A DNA stretch of 64,000 nt from Lycorma delicatula. Taxonomy: Eukaryota > Arthropoda > Insecta > Hemiptera > Fulgoridae. The notes under the pieces are model-generated. The model worked only from the letters and a program-made list of their open reading frames with translations. It had not been told where the DNA came from and did no database searches. The first letter of the stretch is position 1; each line of letters starts with the position of its first letter. The position numbers and the translations under genes were made by a program. Of this stretch, positions 32,018-44,719 are shown in pieces. The stretch covers positions 161,926,575-161,990,574 of the forward strand of contig NC_134455.1 of NCBI RefSeq assembly GCF_047948215.1, in the 5' to 3' direction.

Positions 32018-33200
32018 GAGGTGCGACAATAAAGTAATGAGACTGATGTGAAAAAAAATGTTGCTTACCGTTTTAGTCATGTTTAGTGTTGTCTCCTTCA
32101 AAGTAGTTCCCCTCTGATTGCACACACATACTCCAGCGCTTCTGCCATTGATGGTAACATTTCTGGAACTCATCTACTGTAATATCCTCCAAGACCCTCG
32201 TCACAGCTTTTTGGACATCTTGTGTTGTTTGAAAATGGTGTCCCTTGACCGCCATTTTGACTCTTGGAAATAGAAAAAAGTCGCACGGAGCGATATCTGG
32301 TGAATAAGGTGGCTGTGGTAGTACTGAAATTTGTTTTGAGGTTAAATATTGCTGTACTGACAGAGCAGTATGGGATGGCGCATTATCGTGATGCAGAATC
32401 CAATTATCAGCAATGTTGGCACGGACACGAAGAACTCGTTTACGAAGTCTTTCTAAAATTTCTTTGTAGAAATATTGATTAACTGTTTGTCCAGGAGGCA
32501 CCCACTCTTTATGAACAATTCCCTTGGAATCGAAGAAGCACACAAGCATGCATTTCACTTTTGACTTTGACATGCGGGCTTTTTTTGGTCTGGGTGATCC
32601 CTTTGAGCACCATTGCGAACTTTGGCGTTTTGTTTCTGGATCGTATTGAAAAAAACAACCTTCATCACCAGTGATAACACGGCTCAACAAATCTGGATTG
32701 ATTTCTGTTTGCTCTAACAGATCAGCTGCCACATTTTTCCATGTTTCTCGCTGTTGTTGTGTGAGATTTTTGGGACCATTTTTGCACAAATCTTTCTCAT
32801 ACCAAGATCTTCAGTTAATATTAGATGAACCGTTTCTCGATTGATGTTGAGTTCTTCTGCAATCATTTTCACGGATAATCTTCGATCAGATCGTACGAAC
32901 TCACGCACCCTGGTCAAGTTGACATCTGTCCGTGAGGTTGATGGTCGTCCTCTGCGGTCTTCATCTTCAGCATTCGTTCTGCCTTCACCAAAAATTTTAT
33001 GCCGCCGAAAATCTTGAGCTCTTGACATAACCTCCTCTCCAAAAGCCTTCTGAAGCTTACCATAAGTTGTCGTCGCGTTTTCACCCAATTTAACGCAAAA
33101 AGAAATGACATACCGCTGCGCAATATTTTGTGGTTTCATTTCTGTGACGAGAGACACAAACACGTGTTCACTTATTACAGCACAACTCACGACTGAGCAG
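32018..33200 (-). mobile_element. mariner transposon, nearly intact coding region
   Basis: The left end shows TA followed by AGAGGTGCGACAATAAAGTA, a mariner-like terminal repeat. I cannot find its inverted partner to the right of the gene (33200-33360), so the 5' end of the element appears deleted or replaced. The coding region is described separately. Confidence 0.75.
32073..33139 (-). pseudogene. mariner transposase, one frameshift
   Basis: Start ATG at 33139 (MKPQNIAQRYVISF). The N-terminal part has the HTH region (LSVKMIAEELNINRETVHLI). The catalytic part has VITGDEGCFFQYDP (Asp 1), WILHHDNAPSHTA (Asp 2) and PYSPDIAPCDFFLFP (Asp 3). The last two Asp are separated by 34 residues, the D34D signature of mariner. 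The C-terminus reads GNYFEGDN. The only lesion I see is a single-base shift in an A-run near 32760-32790, between KICAKMVPK and NLTQQQRETW. About 350 residues, normal for mariner. All three catalytic residues are kept, so this is a young copy. Confidence 0.9.
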
Positions 33201-33367
33201 TTGCATCAACGTGCCGTATCAAAAACCTTCTGCCGATCAAAGAATACTCCGACACAGTGTTTCTAACTGATGAAACTGTTGTATACAGTATTTTCTAAAT
33301 TCACAATTATAAATCCTGCTTGATGCGGGAATAAAATTCTTCTCTTTCTAAAATTCAAACGAGTAGA

Positions 33368-33828
33368 TTATTTATCATCTTTAGAAGATTTTCCAATAGA
33401 AGACGTCAAGGAAATAGGACGGTAACTATTGGGATCGGTTAGATTTTTATCTTTTTTTGGAATTGGAACAATCTCTCCATTCTTTCTGATTGTACAATAT
33501 TTTTCTGTGGATCTTAACTGTCTGATCATAACGTAGTATATTGCATCTGGATCAGGTGTAATATTTCCGGTTTCCTCTAACGCTTTCACCAGTTTCTCTA
33601 ATTTGAAAGGTGTATTGTATGAAAGGTTCATTTTGCTAACAAAATTTATGTGCCCTTCAAGTTCTGATTTTGAAAACATTCGTCATAATAAGCCGTTTTA
33701 CTGGCCCCTTCAAATTTATTGGCTAATAATTCAGAAATTTCGTTTGGAGAATATATTAGATCATTTTCATATTGAAGACAAATTGTGGGAGTGAAATTTG
33801 CACGGAGATGCCCTTCGTTTTCTTTCAA
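33368..33828 (-). pseudogene. LINE reverse-transcriptase N-terminal fragment
   Basis: The minus-strand reading has SPNEISELLANKFEGASKTA, then after a frame break NLSYNTPFKLEKLVKALEET, ITPDPDAIYYVMIRQL, and GEIVPIPKKDKNLTDPNSYR with PISLTSSIGK. These are the finger motifs (PGPD-like and SYRPISL) of jockey/R1-type reverse transcriptases. It ends abruptly at 33368, shortly upstream of the mariner. No palm domain is present. Confidence 0.8.
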
Positions 33829-33829
33829 A

Positions 33830-34375
33830 CGTCTGCCGAAATTGTATTTCTGCTAATGGATGGCACGTGCTGTAGGACCAAATTACTGTCAATCCAATGT
33901 CAGTTATGCTCTCTGTTTTTTCGATTTTAATGAAATTATGCGTTTTGAATTCTTGCCTCAAGGTGAAACAGTGAAACATGCGTATTATCAACGAGTTTAA
34001 CAACGGTTACATGAAAAATTCCTTAAAACAATCAGAGTTGTGACGAGAGAACTTATGGTTCATTCACCACTACAATGCGAGTGCACAATCATTCGTCAGT
34101 TTTGTGCCAAAAATCAGATGACTGTCCTACTTCAGCCCCCTAATCGCCAGACCTTGATACTTGCTATTTTTTATTCTTTGCGAAATTAAAATCAGTGATG
34201 AAAGGACGTCGTTTTGAAATTATTGATGACATTAAAGCAAATTCGTCACGGACCTTAAAGGCCATTCAAAGGAAGCAATCCAGGACTGCTTCGCGAAGCG
34301 AAAACACCGCTTGGAAAAGTGTATGAATATGGGACAGGACTACTTTGAAGAAAATAAGGATCAATAATTAGTAAA
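33830..34375 (+). pseudogene. second mariner relic, plus strand
   Basis: The plus-strand reading gives FDFNEIMRFEFLPQGETVN, YYQRVLQRLHEKFLK, VHSPLQCECTIIRQFCAKNQ, MTVLLQPPN, KGRRFEIIDDIKANS and QDYFEEN. These match the middle and C-terminal parts of a mariner transposase of another subgroup. The second catalytic motif reads VHSPLQCE and the YSPDLAP motif is lost, so it is strongly decayed. It lies head-on to the mariner at 32018. Confidence 0.7.
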
Positions 34376-34829
34376 ATTAATAATAAATATTAAAAAAATA
34401 AAGTTCGGTTATCTTCTGAACAGAACTCGTATACACACATAATTTACTATCTAATCCTTTTGTCATGAAACGGTACAGAAGATATAAATATGAATTCAGC
34501 ACGTATGAGGTACATCTCAGTAGTTTAGCTAAGTTACATCTCAGAATGATTCGTGTTCTGCCACTCCCACATACAAGTACAATTATTGTTTATAAGCAAT
34601 AAAAAATTTGTTTAGTCTTTGTTATTGATGTTTAACAACAACATCATTTGTAATGTTTCACACTATTATTCAGTTCAGCGAATGAAATCGTGTTACTCCA
34701 TACGGTATCATGCAGTTTTTCAGTTAATTTTTAGTTTTATCCGGTGTTATTTTCATTCATTTTAATTTACCCTATGTTTTTGTGCCAATTTAACACAATG
34801 AGTGATTTTGTCGTGAAACATAAACCGTG

Positions 34830-36105
34830 AAAACCTTAAAGTGCTCCGAAAAACAATCATCAGGAATGTATATATAACCTTAAAACAAGATAATCCTGAA
34901 ACTGTATTCAGAAGCATTGCTTGGAAAGCAAGTAGTGCCACAGGGATTAGCGAAAAAACAATTTTTAATATAATAAAGAAATACGAAATTGATGGCAAAC
35001 ATGTTAGCCCGAAAAAGACTCGAAATAATGTGAAAACGATTGAAAAGTGGGACGACTTTACTAAAACCGCTATCAGAAAAAAATTTCATTCATTCTTTTT
35101 CAATAACGAGGAAAAAATATTAAATGCCATGAATACCGATTCCGGACAGTCGACTTTTTCTAGAAGTAAATTACATCGTGTTTTAAAATCAAAGAATTTT
35201 CGTTTTATGTTCAGAAAAAATAATTCTTTACTGATTGAACGAGAAGAAATTATTCATAGCGTAGGGAATATTTAAGAGAATTATGCGATTTCGTGAAGAG
35301 GGTACGCAATTTATTATCTAGATGAAACATGGGTTAATGCGAGACATTTACGGATAAAGGATGGGTGGATAAAGAAATTAAAGAAAATACTTTTTTGAAA
35401 TATCAGTCAACTGGGATGAAAACCCTAGCTAGAAAAATTAACGATTAATAGCATGTAGGAAGTGAAAATGGGTTTTTGAACGGTGGTTTATGAATATTTG
35501 AATCCAATTATTCCCAAGAATACCACGATGAAATGAATGGTGACAATTTTATGCGTTGGTTTAAATCAACTGTCGAAATTGTCGCTAAAGGATCCGTCAT
35601 AGTAATGGATAATGCGTCGAATCACCTGAAAACTGAAAAAATTCCAAACGTTCCGAAAATCAAAATCTTCTGAATAGTTAAAAACGAAGAAAATCGCGTA
35701 AACCGAATACGTGTTAAAAGTAGAACTTATAAAATTATTAAAATCAGTTAACAAAAATATGTTCGTTATAAAATAGATGAAATACCAAAATTAAAGATTG
35801 TGTCGTGTTGTGAATTCCTCCATACCACTGTAATCTTAATCCGATAGAATTGATGTGAAGATTTTACGCGAAAGGTTGCACTGGTAGTAATAACACATCA
35901 TTTATTTTAAGTGATGTAAAAAAATCTATTGATAGAAGGTGTTAATAGAGTACATCAAATGATTGGAATAATTGTATTCAATTCAACATGTAGCAAAAAG
36001 AAAAAGAAAGAAAAAAGCATGGGAAGCGGACAGTTTATATGAAAATATTATTGAAGATGTTGTGATAAATTTGGGAAACGATGACAATAATAAATAAGAC
36101 AGCAG
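34830..36105 (+). pseudogene. IS630/Tc1-type DDE transposase relic
   Basis: Plus strand: HTH-like ATGISEKTIFNIIKKYEIDG near 34940, a long Lys-rich linker, IYYLDETWVNARH near 35310 (first Asp), an EYHDEMNG-like region near 35520, SVIVMDNASNHLK near 35595 (second Asp), and CNLNPIELM near 35825 (Glu). These are the DDE_3 endonuclease motifs of an insect family with the LDETW and VMDNA signatures. At least ten stops or shifts lie between them. The three catalytic residues can still be read in their separate frames. The ends were not recognised. Confidence 0.75.
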
Positions 36106-36109
36106 CTTA

Positions 36110-38860
36110 TTGAGTACTAAAGAAATACGTTGAGATAACGAACATTTTTTTCTGTTTTACTTGAAATTTTAATATAGTGGTAACGTACTTTTTAAGATAA
36201 ATATATATCATTTTATGACAATGATCTTATTTTTATATTACAAGTTATTTTTACTTCATTTTTATGTTAAAAGTAAAGAGAAGTGTTTTTTCTCGGATGG
36301 ATTGCACTACATTAAATTAAATTAGAATCATCATAGCGTTATGTTTGGGTAAACGTAACGAAAACTATTGATTTTTCGCAAAGTGTAATATTTAAAAAAA
36401 TGATTATATTGTAAATTTATTTAAATAAGAATAAATGTTAATGCTCTTTTAGACCGTTGTATTTTCTAGCGTCTTTTGTATGCTGTGTTAACTCACAGGG
36501 AGAATGAGAAGTTTTTCATATATCCCGTGAAGATGTCAATTCATCGGCTGAGTCGATGACTTTTTCTTCAGATACTTCAATATTTTACATAACACTCCTC
36601 TAATGGATGCATTGTTTCTGAAGTATGTACAATGCACCGTTTAAGAAGCTGGAATACAGGTGGTTAGAGAAGTAGGCTTTTTCTTTTTCTCTCTCCTTCA
36701 ATTTTTTCAGTCATGTTTTCTCTTTATACGTACAAATTGCGACTCGATTGTACTAAGAGTAGTGTACGAGTGTTAATGTGTGAGCGCATATGTTTTTAAC
36801 GATGTATACGGAACGTCAGAGCAGTTTTGTATGTGCTACACTGAGAACCGTATTCAGCTTATGCTTTCGTATAGAATCACTTCAGCGCTCTTAGCAGTTT
36901 TCATACTAGAGCATCTCTCATTTACCTAATTCGTCAAAGCAATGACTAAACGGCCAATTAATATATACATGTCCATCCCTTTCAGTCAGACCGAACACCT
37001 TTGATCAGTTTACTCGAACATATGTGAATCATTCCGTCTTTGATTATGTTAAATTAACATATACAAAATAATGAAATAAAATGACAAAGAGAAAAAAGTG
37101 TTTTAATTTACAGTTCACGTTAAAAGGTTTTTTAAAGAGATTCCACTTTTTCTGTTAAATGCTAATTGGAAAGAAAATTATATTGCATTTAAATAAAGCT
37201 TCTCAGGTACGATGTAAACAAGTATTAAAAGAGCTGCTCTTTTACATTTTCATCATAAATTAAAATGAAAACATTGTACAAATGGGAAAAATAAATTTGC
37301 GAAAATAAAGTGTAAAATTCTGTAATAATTAAATAAATTGAATAGCGTATTAGTATGAGTAAAACAGTGAAGTTGAATAAAAACAAACAAAAATTCAAAT
37401 CTGTTTGTACAAATGAGGAAATAATAACATGAAAATATAAAATAAATTAATTAAAAGATAAAACATAGTTATTAAATGATAATACATAAAAAACTCAGTT
37501 GTTTTATATAAATTATAAACCTGATTAAATTATCTTAAATTTTATAAAATATTTTATCTTTGTAGAAGTTTAAATTAATTAAAGGAAAATATTCTTGAGA
37601 CTCTATTCAGAAAACTTAACAATAATTTTCTCTGCTGTTAAAATAAAGGCTTGTTTCAACGTACTAAAATTTTTTATTTAAACATTTTTATTAAATTTTT
37701 ATTTATTTATTTTTTTTTATTTTTATAAAATATCTGATTAATTGTTTTTAATAAGTATCTATAAATATACATATACGGCAACTCTAATTAGACGTTTTTT
37801 CTTAATTACTCCATTACACTGGGAGGAGGGTTACGCGTTCAGGAACATAAATATTTGTTTATACTTTATAATTTCAGAAATATTGAACTAGTTTTTATGA
37901 AGTATTAAACACAAGATATCTTTTATCACGAGCGTAGTAACGAATGTTATTATGTTTTGGTTGTGATTATCTTTTGAAAAAACAACGTAATTTTTTAAAA
38001 GGCGAATAAATATCACTTGAAAATTACCAGGTTGAATGTAATGTAAAAGTAGCTGAAAAAGAAATTTAATAAACATATGTTGTAAATATCATAAAAGTAT
38101 TATATTAAAAACGCAGTATATGAAAATTATTTTTTTTATAAATTAGTATATTTTATTTATTTCAACAGAAAGTTAAAACAAAAAAATTTAGTAAAATTTG
38201 TAAAAATAATTTTTAGAAGGACTCAATAATTGAATCTATTCAATAATACGACCTTACTGCAGTCCCGTACCCATAAAAGTACATTGTTTATCTCAGTGTT
38301 CAATAAATCCGTAATTAAATATTCAATTCAATATTTATCCTGTAATCATAATACGATTTTGTTTTTCGATCGACGTCAAAAGTAAATGTATGCATGCACG
38401 GTCTTATTTCAATTTCGAATTTAAATTTGTGAGTGAATATTTCGATGCTACGGCACACGCTATATTTGCAATTCATTCGTTATCAGTATTAAGATATTAT
38501 AACACGCATATTGAATATTATTCTTTTTGTTATAAGAATATTTCATTAAGTGAAAGTTTAACGACAAGCAAACATGAATGGGAGTAGGGAAGTCTCAAGG
38601 TAAATGATTCCAGGCATTTATTACATTCTTGAATAGAAGAGATGGTTTTATTTCAGAAACTGCTATAATGTCACTTAAGTAGCACTGAAGAAGACAAAAA
38701 AAAACACCGGTGTTAAAAAATAGGATATTTTTTAAGTTTTCGGAACGTTTTTATATTTATTTTAAAGATAAAAAAAGATGAGCTTAATAAGATATCTTGT
38801 GCAAAAGTGCTAGTCCATGCCGGGAGGAATCGAGCTCTGAATCTACGTAATTTTCTCTCT
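36110..38860. other. AT-rich intergenic DNA, nothing recognised
   Basis: No gene, RNA or transposon motif that I can support over 2.7 kb. Long A/T runs between 37400 and 38200. Confidence 0.55.
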
Positions 38861-38867
38861 TTTTTCT

Positions 38868-39130
38868 GTTTAGCCTCCGGAAACACTGTAAGGTATTACT
38901 TCAGAGAACGAATGAGAATGATGTGTATGAATGTAAATGAAGCGTAGTCTTGTACAGTTTCATGTCGACGATTCCTGAGATGTGTGGGTAATTAAAACCC
39001 AACCACCAAAGAACACCGGTATACACGATCTTACATTCAAATCTGAATAAAAGCAACTACCTTTATTAGGATTTGAATTTGAGAACTCTCGACTTTGAAA
39101 GCAACTGATTTGCGATGTCGTGTTCACCAT
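38868..39130 (-). mobile_element. SINE family B, minus strand
   Basis: Starts with TTTTTTCTGTTTAGCCTCCG and continues through GTAGTCTTGTACAGTTTCAT, AATTAAAACCCAACCACC, GAACACCGGTATACACGATC, CAACTACCTTTATTAGGATT and a decayed head TGATTTGCGATGTCG. It is the longest minus-strand copy here and is followed by a (TA)n tract at 39194-39234. Confidence 0.75.
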
Positions 39131-39191
39131 CAAACCAATCCGATGGGTTAGGTAAATTTCTATTATATTTAATATCAATATTAAGTAGACG

Positions 39192-39193
<2 letters not shown>

Positions 39194-39234
<41 letters not shown>
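39194..39234. repeat. (TA)n microsatellite
   Basis: About 20 TA units. Reading frames across it give (IY)n runs and are not genes. Confidence 0.95.
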
Positions 39235-39241
<7 letters not shown>

Positions 39242-40675
39242 AAATATACATAAAAAAAAATATAAATATATATATTTATAATTTCTTTGTTTTTGTTTTT
39301 TATATTTAATTTTGTTGTAATCTTTAACTTAAATTGTGTATATCTATATTTACTCCTAATGATTCCTTTGCATTTATTGATGACTATTTAGCAACAAAAT
39401 ATGAAATAAGTAAAATAAAATTAGCCTAAAAAAGCTTGTATATAACTAAACTAAAAAAAAAGTACCAAAATGTAGAATATATACATATAAAATTTAATCG
39501 TAAAAAATGTTGTATTTTTAAAGTAGACGCAGAATTAAGGGTTAATTAGTCGTTTGTTTATAATTCCGCATTTATTTCAGAAAGTCGAAGTTAAAAATAG
39601 TATATTATTTTTTTGAATCAGTTCCATTATATTTTAATGCATTTTCAACAAATTTACTAAGAACACGAGTATTTAATCACTTGAGAGATTATTAAAATTG
39701 AAATATAAGTGAAACAAATCAATTTTCCATTTTTACTGCTACGTTATGTAGTGATAAATTAGCTCATTTAGTTTCAATATTTTTGTATCACCTAAACTGC
39801 ATAACTTTTATTATGTAATAATCTTATTTCTGTTAAAATTGCTTATTTTACTATGTGTATAAGGAATTAAAAATTTCCTTCCGTGAACATAATTTTTCTT
39901 TGCAGAATATATGAGTGAAAACACGGTTATTTATCAATTTACAATAAATGAAGATTGCCGTGGGTTACTAGTATTTCAAACGGATTTATGGATTTAATTA
40001 AATTATTACATTATTAATTTTTTTTTGGAAAAATAACAAATTCGCCATTATAAACGTGTTTTTTGTTTAGACAAAGTTAATTGAAATAGTAGGTCTTATA
40101 TTCAAATACTAAATACAAAATCAACAGTATATAGAAAAGTTTTATTTTCTAAATACTAATCTAATCGTATTGTAATACATAAAATTCATTCATAACATAA
40201 TTTAACAAAAAAACTTATATATGTATTAATAAATGTAATTTTACAAATTTCTGGATCATACAAATTGACTACAACAAAAGGGATAGATTCAACTTTGAGG
40301 TCATCTCAAAACAAAGCATTAATAAGGATAGAAAAAAAGTGATATGCGGTGGAATAGAAAAACCAGGAAACTGAATTAACTGCTCCAAAATCTAAACTGT
40401 TTTATAAACAGTGAAAGGCTCACATGGTAGGGATAAATAATGGATTGGATGACGCAAAACCTTTAGGAAGATCAAAGGCGAGCAAGAGAGATAATGTGAG
40501 AGATATCTGGGACGAAAGTGGGTGCAGCAGATACGTCCAGGGCTATGGGTCGATTCAAGAAGCCAGGTAGAATAATGTATTTTATGATTTCCAGAAGATT
40601 TTTAAACCGGTTAATAATGTACATCATTTTGTAAGTTTTGGTCGTGCAAATTTTAATGACTACGTTTATATATAT
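39235..40675. other. AT-rich intergenic DNA
   Basis: No supported gene. The patch at 40290-40600 has lower AT and a LINE-tail-like look (e.g. GRSKARKRDNVRDIW in one frame), but I cannot assign it. Confidence 0.4.
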
Positions 40676-40677
40676 AC

Positions 40678-41363
40678 AGAGTGTTTCTAAAATGGTAGAC
40701 TGGCTATACGTTTTTGGATTCTACTTGTAAAACTAAACAAAAAATATCCTTAGGAAAAATGGTAATTTCTCCTTCGTTCTCCCACTGTCCGCCATTTTAT
40801 GATTTTTATATAAAAATTTATATCTCAAGTTCGGAAAGACGAATCAAATTAATATTTGGTAAGCGTCTTGGTAATAAAGTTTTAAAATTAGCAAAAATCA
40901 GATCAGGTTTTAAAACCTTTGCAAATTACAAAATGACTGCTATGTTTTTTTCAATCCGTTATATTTTCTCCCATAACTCGACTATTTGATAACCGATTTA
41001 AAAAAAATTAAAGTCATTTTGTTTAAAATAAAAGGCTTAATATTTTATCAAATAACATAAATTTTAATATATATGGATATATAACGGATTGAAAAATAGA
41101 CATGGCCGCAATTTTCTAATTTGCAAAGGTATTTAAGTACTGCTTTTTGCTAATTTTAAAACTTTATTACCAAGACGCTTACCAAATATTATTGTGATTC
41201 GTCTATCCGAACTTGAGATATAAATTATTATATAAATTTAACAAAATGGCGGACAGTGGGAGAACGAAGGATAAATTACCATCTTTCCTAAGGATATTTT
41301 TTGTTTAGTTTTACAATTAGAATCCGAGAAAATATAGCCCACCCACCATTTTAGAAACACTCT
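40678..41363. mobile_element. 686-bp foldback/MITE-type element with arms meeting near the centre
   Basis: The left end AGAGTGTTTCTAAAATGG is the reverse complement of the right end CCATTTTAGAAACACTCT. The two arms stay complementary almost to the middle: AACAAAAAATATCCTTAGGA against TCCTAAGGATATTTTTTGTT; CTCCCACTGTCCGCCATTTT against AAAATGGCGGACAGTGGGAG; GGTAAGCGTCTTGGTAATAA against TTATTACCAAGACGCTTACC. The axis is near 41020. TATATA flanks both sides, which fits a TA-type target duplication. A 91-codon frame in the left arm is a by-product. Non-autonomous; the mobilising transposase is unknown. Confidence 0.9.
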
Positions 41364-41369
41364 CTATAT

Positions 41370-44175
41370 AAAGCTTAAATCAATTTTTAAATGTTTTCTT
41401 GATTTTATTTAACAGTCATTTAATACTCTATATAGCAAAATCTAAGGATACGAGTACATATAGAAAGAGATATTACAAATTAGGAATTTTTACAGCATTA
41501 CTGTCATATTCTGTGATATGAAGGTAATGCGAATTACTGCATGTAAGAAAAAAGCAAAGGATGGCAGATTTCTTATTATACGCGTAAACAGGTAATAAGA
41601 ATAAAAAAAATCTGTATAGAATTGATTAAAAAAACACAAATATGACAATATTTTGCAACAATAAAGCGTAAGCATCTTTTTCATTTATCTTAGACTATTT
41701 GTTTACATGTAATTTAAATACAAAATTGTAATTTCAGAAATGTGATCGACTTGAAACTACACGAAGGGTAATATAAAACGTAATTAAAAACTATTAAATA
41801 AAAGACAAGAATATTTTTTTTTATATTCGTGCCAAACAGAGAGTGGAATGAGAGAAAAGAAACTGAACTTCAGTAAACAAGAAGAGTTTGTCTGGTTTCA
41901 CCCTAATGTTGTTTGATTTGCGGGAGTAGAATGCATATGAATAGTGGGTGAGGGGTGAATTTAGGGGTTGCTATCAAATGTCACTTAACCACCCCCACGA
42001 CTAGTCTTTAATGAATTACACTGCTCTTTTCTTAAAGCATACAGTCGTACAGAATAAATGTCACAGCGGTCTGTTTTGTTTCAAGACCGAGCAGTTAGGG
42101 ATCAACCCTATTGCTTCTCCGGTTTCTGATTATCAAATGTACAAAAGACTATAAGAATTATTAAGACAAAAGAAAATAAAACGAGCGTCAAATAAGCACA
42201 GATTTTTCACCTTTATTTTTAAATTAACTCGTCATAATACTGAATAAGTATTAAGCGGCTTATACCAAGCAGTACTACACGGTCTTATTTAACGAAGATT
42301 CAAAATAATGCAAACCTAGACGTTTCAAAAACACTGTATCGTTTTTCATATAGTATCATAATTTTAAATAAACCGTGCTTTAAAAATGACGTACAAATAT
42401 ATATATTTAAAAAAATGACTTTTTAATGTATGTATGACATGTCCGTAAAAGTTTTCATTTTTACAAGCATAATTTATAAAGTAAATATAACGTAAAAATG
42501 AAGATACTGGTATGCTTAAACCATTTAAAAAAATAGAATGATGTTATTTTAACGAATTTTGAATTATTTTGAATCACAAATTTTATTATAATTACAAATT
42601 ATTATTACAATTTTACGATAGAGAAGCACGCTCTTTTCTCTTTATAGTTTATTTTCTCTAGTGTTCAATCAAAAATTCTTCTTGAATGAATTTTCGTTTG
42701 AAAGATGCTATGTTCAATAAAAAACTCAATAAAAATTACAAGACACTTTAAAAAGCCTACAAGAAAATTTTTCTAAAGAGGTTTTCTTAATTTTTATCAG
42801 ACAACTCAATAACTTCTTTTGAATGAAAATTTTTTTAAATTATTTTGAAACAAATATTTTTTTTAAAATGGAAGAGAAAAACAATAAATGAATAATTCTT
42901 TTTCTTTTTAAATTTATTTTAATAAAACCTTTGGAAACATTTTAATTTAATGATAAAAATTAAGCCTTTTCAAAGACTTTTACCTATAGAAAATATGTAA
43001 TAACAGTTTCGTGTGGCGGCAGCGGATCTCTTAAAATAAGAAGTAGTTTTTCTATGTATACTTTATTATATAAATTTTAGACGGTCAATGAAAAAAAAAA
43101 TGGTTATTAAAAACTATATTTTTAATCCATGTGATCCTTTACAACTTTATTGTGAGAAAAATTGTATTTTTATGGCCTGAGCTAGTAATACAGCGATCAG
43201 CTTCGGATAAAGGCTTGCACAACTTGTTATTTACATCAAATGTGAAAATACTACTAAATCACAATTATTTGTTTAAGGTAGACAATTAAAGTGATGAATT
43301 ACATACAATTATTGTTAAGTTGATCTTCAGCCGACTTGCTCCACGATAAACAGAATTCGAAAACGAAATTTATTTCAACTGTATAATTTGTCGATCGAGT
43401 TAGTGAAGTTGTACTCTGTTTTAGTCATTAGTCGCGGTCTCATGTTTTATCGTGAAATACGAGACTGCGGACAATAAATGGGTTGAAATCACACTGCCTT
43501 TGCATTCAACAGACTGACCCTAATTGCTCGCTGCAGTACGCCTAATAGGTCTTACTGAGTTTTGACATTTGACATCGACGTATAAAATAAATAAATAAAA
43601 CTTCTGAAGCAGTAAAAATACTGAATATTTTATACCGATAATTTTATAAATCAATACTTAAACACAATTTTAATATAATTAATTTACAAGAAACCAACAT
43701 TTATATCTAATTCATATAAAACCATGAACTTTCTAACCATAACTATGTTTTAATATTGTAATGACATAGGTACTGCAAAAATCAACTCTTTAAAAAAACT
43801 GGTGGTGTCGTTAAAAAACAGGAAATTTTGTGTTCCTCTATTAATATTTCATGTATATTTTGTTTAATACACTATTTATCAGACTGATATCATAGTAGTG
43901 TTTACTAGTTTGTTTCTTTAATACTCACAAGATATATTTTATTTTCAATGAATTTTAAATTAAAAAACTGTCGTTTCATAATGATCGCAAAAAATCAATT
44001 GTAGAATCATATTTCCTTAACTATTTTTATGTCAATATACTTCATTTAAACTAATCAATGAAACTTATCTAAAAAAAAACCAAAAAACGAAGAAAAAGTA
44101 AGATTACCTTTTGATTATTTTTGTAAATGTAAAATAAAAATGTATTGTACAACTTTTGTTATTAAAAAGAATAAA
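41370..44175. other. AT-rich intergenic DNA, nothing recognised
   Basis: No supported gene, RNA or transposon protein. A slightly GC-richer patch near 41920-42130 has no reading frame. Confidence 0.5.
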
Positions 44176-44179
44176 CTAC

Positions 44180-44307
44180 GCTTTACCATTCCGTTTTTGA
44201 ATAGTATCCATTCCGGACTAGTAAATCACAAGCTAAACAGGTAGGGGCATGAATACATCATAAACATTTTTCCACAACAGCTGTTGAAATATCTGTTCTT
44301 TTTATAA
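44180..44307 (+). repeat. direct repeat, copy 1
   Basis: Shares GCTTTAC..TTC, TTTTTGAATAG, GGACTAGTAAATCACAAGCT, GGTAGGGGCA and GAATACATCATAAA with copy 2 at 44592-44717, about 412 bp downstream in the same orientation, at roughly 85-90% identity by eye. No coding content. It may be a local duplication or two copies of a short repeat. Confidence 0.8.
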
Positions 44308-44591
44308 ATACTTAGTAAATCTGTACGCAGTATTTTTAACCAGCCTTTTAACTTGTTTTTAATGTTTATGAAAAGGAACTTATGTGAGCAGATATCGTTT
44401 ATCAGATAAAACAATTAAGAATTACACTAAATGTAAGCACGCGATGAGTTCTGCAAAAATTGTTTCTACTTTGCTAAAAATATATTCAAAGTAAAATGTC
44501 ACAAATATGCTAATTCTTTAGAAAAAAGATATTTAGAAAACCTTTAGTATTAAAAATCATTAAAATATTTAACCTATAAGCTTTAGGTTTG

Positions 44592-44717
44592 CGCTTTACT
44601 ATTCTATTTTTGAATAGAATCCATTCTGGACTAGTAAATCACAAGCTAAAGGTAGGGGCACGAATACATCATAAATATTTTTCCACAACAGTTGGAATAT
44701 TTTTTCTTTTTATTTTA
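44592..44717 (+). repeat. direct repeat, copy 2
   Basis: See the copy at 44180-44307. It lacks a few bases after CAAGCTAAA. The intervening 285 bp is not repeated. Confidence 0.8.
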
Positions 44718-44719
44718 AA

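Noticed and set aside
32264..32482. A 72-codon plus-strand frame inside the mariner
   Set aside because: Antisense shadow of the transposase catalytic region.
39066..39309. Short frames with (IY)n runs on both strands
   Set aside because: They are translations of the (TA)n microsatellite.
40714..40989. A 91-codon frame in the foldback element
   Set aside because: It lies wholly in one arm of the inverted repeat and has no domain. It reads as a by-product of the element.
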